Positions 63,070 through 64,000 of a stretch of 64,000 nucleotides of DNA are shown one piece after another. Position 1 is the first letter of the stretch; every line of letters starts with the position of its first letter. This DNA comes from Ascoidea rubescens DSM 1968. Its lineage: Eukaryota; Ascomycota; Saccharomycetes; Ascoideales; Ascoideaceae. The stretch is taken from positions 728,461 to 792,460 of the forward strand of contig NW_017962916.1 of the NCBI RefSeq assembly GCF_001661345.1. The letters are read 5' to 3'. The translations under genes were made by a program, and so were the position numbers. A model generated the notes under the pieces. It had not been told where the DNA came from. It saw nothing but the letters and a program-made list of their open reading frames with translations, and made no database searches.

Positions 63070-64000
63070 ATGTCTGCTTTGCTTGATTCCCAGTTTGTTC
63101 CTGCTTTTGCTGCCAATGAGGTCTACTCCATCGCTGGCAAGGCGTTGAAATTCAACACCAAGGCTGATATCCAACCATATCTTGACGAGCTAGCTGGGTT
63201 GGAGCACTTGAAGAAGTTGGACTTCTCTGGAAACACGATAGGTGTTGAGGCCTCACAGGCTTTGGCTGACTTTATCTTGGGCTTGCCTCAACCCAAGAAG
63301 GATTCCATTGTTGAGATTGATTTTAGCGACTTTTACACTGGAAGATTGAACACTGAAATTCCTCAATCTTTAGATTACATTTTGCCTTCGTTATTGACGT
63401 TGAAAAATTTGTCGATTTTAAATTTGTCTGACAATGCCTTTGGTTTGCAAACAATAGAGCCCATTGAAAAATTCTTGCCTCATGCGATTTCTTTAGATCA
63501 TTTAATACTATCCAACAATGGTATGGGTCCATTTGCTGGTCAAAGAATCGCAGCTTCTTTATTCAAACTATCCTTAAATAAACAAAATAAAAATAAAAAT
63601 TCTTTGATTTCCTTCATTTGCGGTAGAAATAGATTAGAAAATGGGTCAACTAATTACTTATCAATTGCCTTGAAAAACCATAAAGATTTGGAATCTATTA
63701 AATTGTATCAAAATGGTATTAGACCTCATGGTATCTCAAATTTAATTTCAAATGGCTTGAAGTATTTGAAAAATTTAAAATATTTAGACTTACAAGATAA
63801 TACTTTAACTCTCTCTTCCACTCAAATCTTATCAAATAATTTAACAAATTGGTCGAATTTGCAGGAATTAAATTTAAATGATTGTTTACTATCTGCAAAT
63901 GGTTCAAAAGTATTACTCGAGCTGTTATTATCAACTAAAATCACCACTCTAAACTCTTTAAAACTACAATATAATGAATTGAATTATCTTTCTTTACCTT
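63070..64000 (+). CDS. RNA1: Ran GTPase-activating protein Rna1, 5' part
   Basis: 310 residues are present; the gene runs off the right edge. The start is the ATG at 63070 (MSALLDSQFVPAFAANEVYS). Leucine-rich repeats of the RanGAP type follow: LEHLKKLDFSGNTIGVEAS, LSILNLSDNAFGLQTIEPI, LDHLILSNNGMGPFAGQRIA, the catalytic-region FICGRNRLENGS, IKLYQNGIRPHGI and YLDLQDNTLTL. The conserved Arg in GRNRLENGS fits the RanGAP signature. It stimulates GTP hydrolysis by Gsp1/Ran in the cytoplasm and so powers nuclear transport. The acidic C-tail is outside the window. The first 270 bases are GC-rich, then AT-rich. Confidence 0.96.
   Translation, partial: MSALLDSQFVPAFAANEVYSIAGKALKFNTKADIQPYLDELAGLEHLKKLDFSGNTIGVEASQALADFILGLPQPKKDSIVEIDFSDFYTGRLNTEIPQSLDYILPSLLTLKNLSILNLSDNAFGLQTIEPIEKFLPHAISLDHLILSNNGMGPFAGQRIAASLFKLSLNKQNKNKNSLISFICGRNRLENGSTNYLSIALKNHKDLESIKLYQNGIRPHGISNLISNGLKYLKNLKYLDLQDNTLTLSSTQILSNNLTNWSNLQELNLNDCLLSANGSKVLLELLLSTKITTLNSLKLQYNELNYLSLP

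Overview
The window is nuclear DNA of an AT-rich budding yeast (Saccharomycotina). It holds about 30 closely spaced protein genes on both strands, and most are recognisable as single-copy yeast orthologues: ATP2, CCT2, UBA2, ANY1, SPT10, RPB8, a GLN3/GAT1-type GATA factor, RVS167, MSS4, SEC4, VMA21, ERG6, MET5, PTR2, NMD2 and RNA1. Introns are few, short and 5'-located, with GTATGT or GTAAGT donors and usually a TACTAAC-like branch point. Gene order is unlike Saccharomyces cerevisiae, and long asparagine (AAT/AAC) tracts interrupt many proteins. I cannot name the species. I saw no tRNA, rRNA, transposon or CRISPR-like feature. One undetermined base (N) lies at 22100.

Layout. 1-5.5 kb: possible catabolic neighbourhood made of an acetate-transporter-family 3' end, an enol-lactonase-like hydrolase, an intradiol ring-cleavage dioxygenase and a family III CoA-transferase, the last two divergent from one promoter. 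5.8-11.2 kb: mitochondrial EAT1/IMO32-type hydrolase, intron-containing ATP2, and CCT2 with an ATG-only first exon. 11.8-18.5 kb: unknown secreted or GPI-type protein, UBA2, ANY1, FSH-type hydrolase. 19-25.4 kb: SPT10 divergent from RPB8, a duplicated tract next to the N, then the GATA factor. 25.4-28.2 kb: a 2.8-kb intergenic region with a GC-rich patch and two tandem arrays of GATA-factor sites. 28.2-34.3 kb: RVS167, MSS4, SEC4. 35-41.7 kb: GPR1-like receptor, VMA21, an MFS exporter. 42.2-51.9 kb: ERG6, MET5, a Zn2Cys6 factor, all on the minus strand. 52.9-54.9 kb: a frameshifted F-box/leucine-rich-repeat gene. 55.4-64 kb: LYAR-type zinc-finger protein, PTR2, NMD2, and the 5' part of RNA1.

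Two large-scale patterns stand out. GC-rich islands of roughly 0.3-1.4 kb cover gene boundaries and change codon usage inside single genes (clearest in PTR2). Simple-sequence expansion affects both coding (poly-N, QN) and regulatory DNA (GATAAG and TTATC arrays). Most genes are housekeeping. The themes that join neighbours are aromatic or acetate catabolism at the left end, nutrient sensing in the centre (GATA factor, GPR1, PTR2), and sulfur/sterol metabolism (MET5, ERG6). The reading frames of ATP2, CCT2, VMA21, MET5 and the LYAR-type gene are completed here by splicing in small 5' exons.
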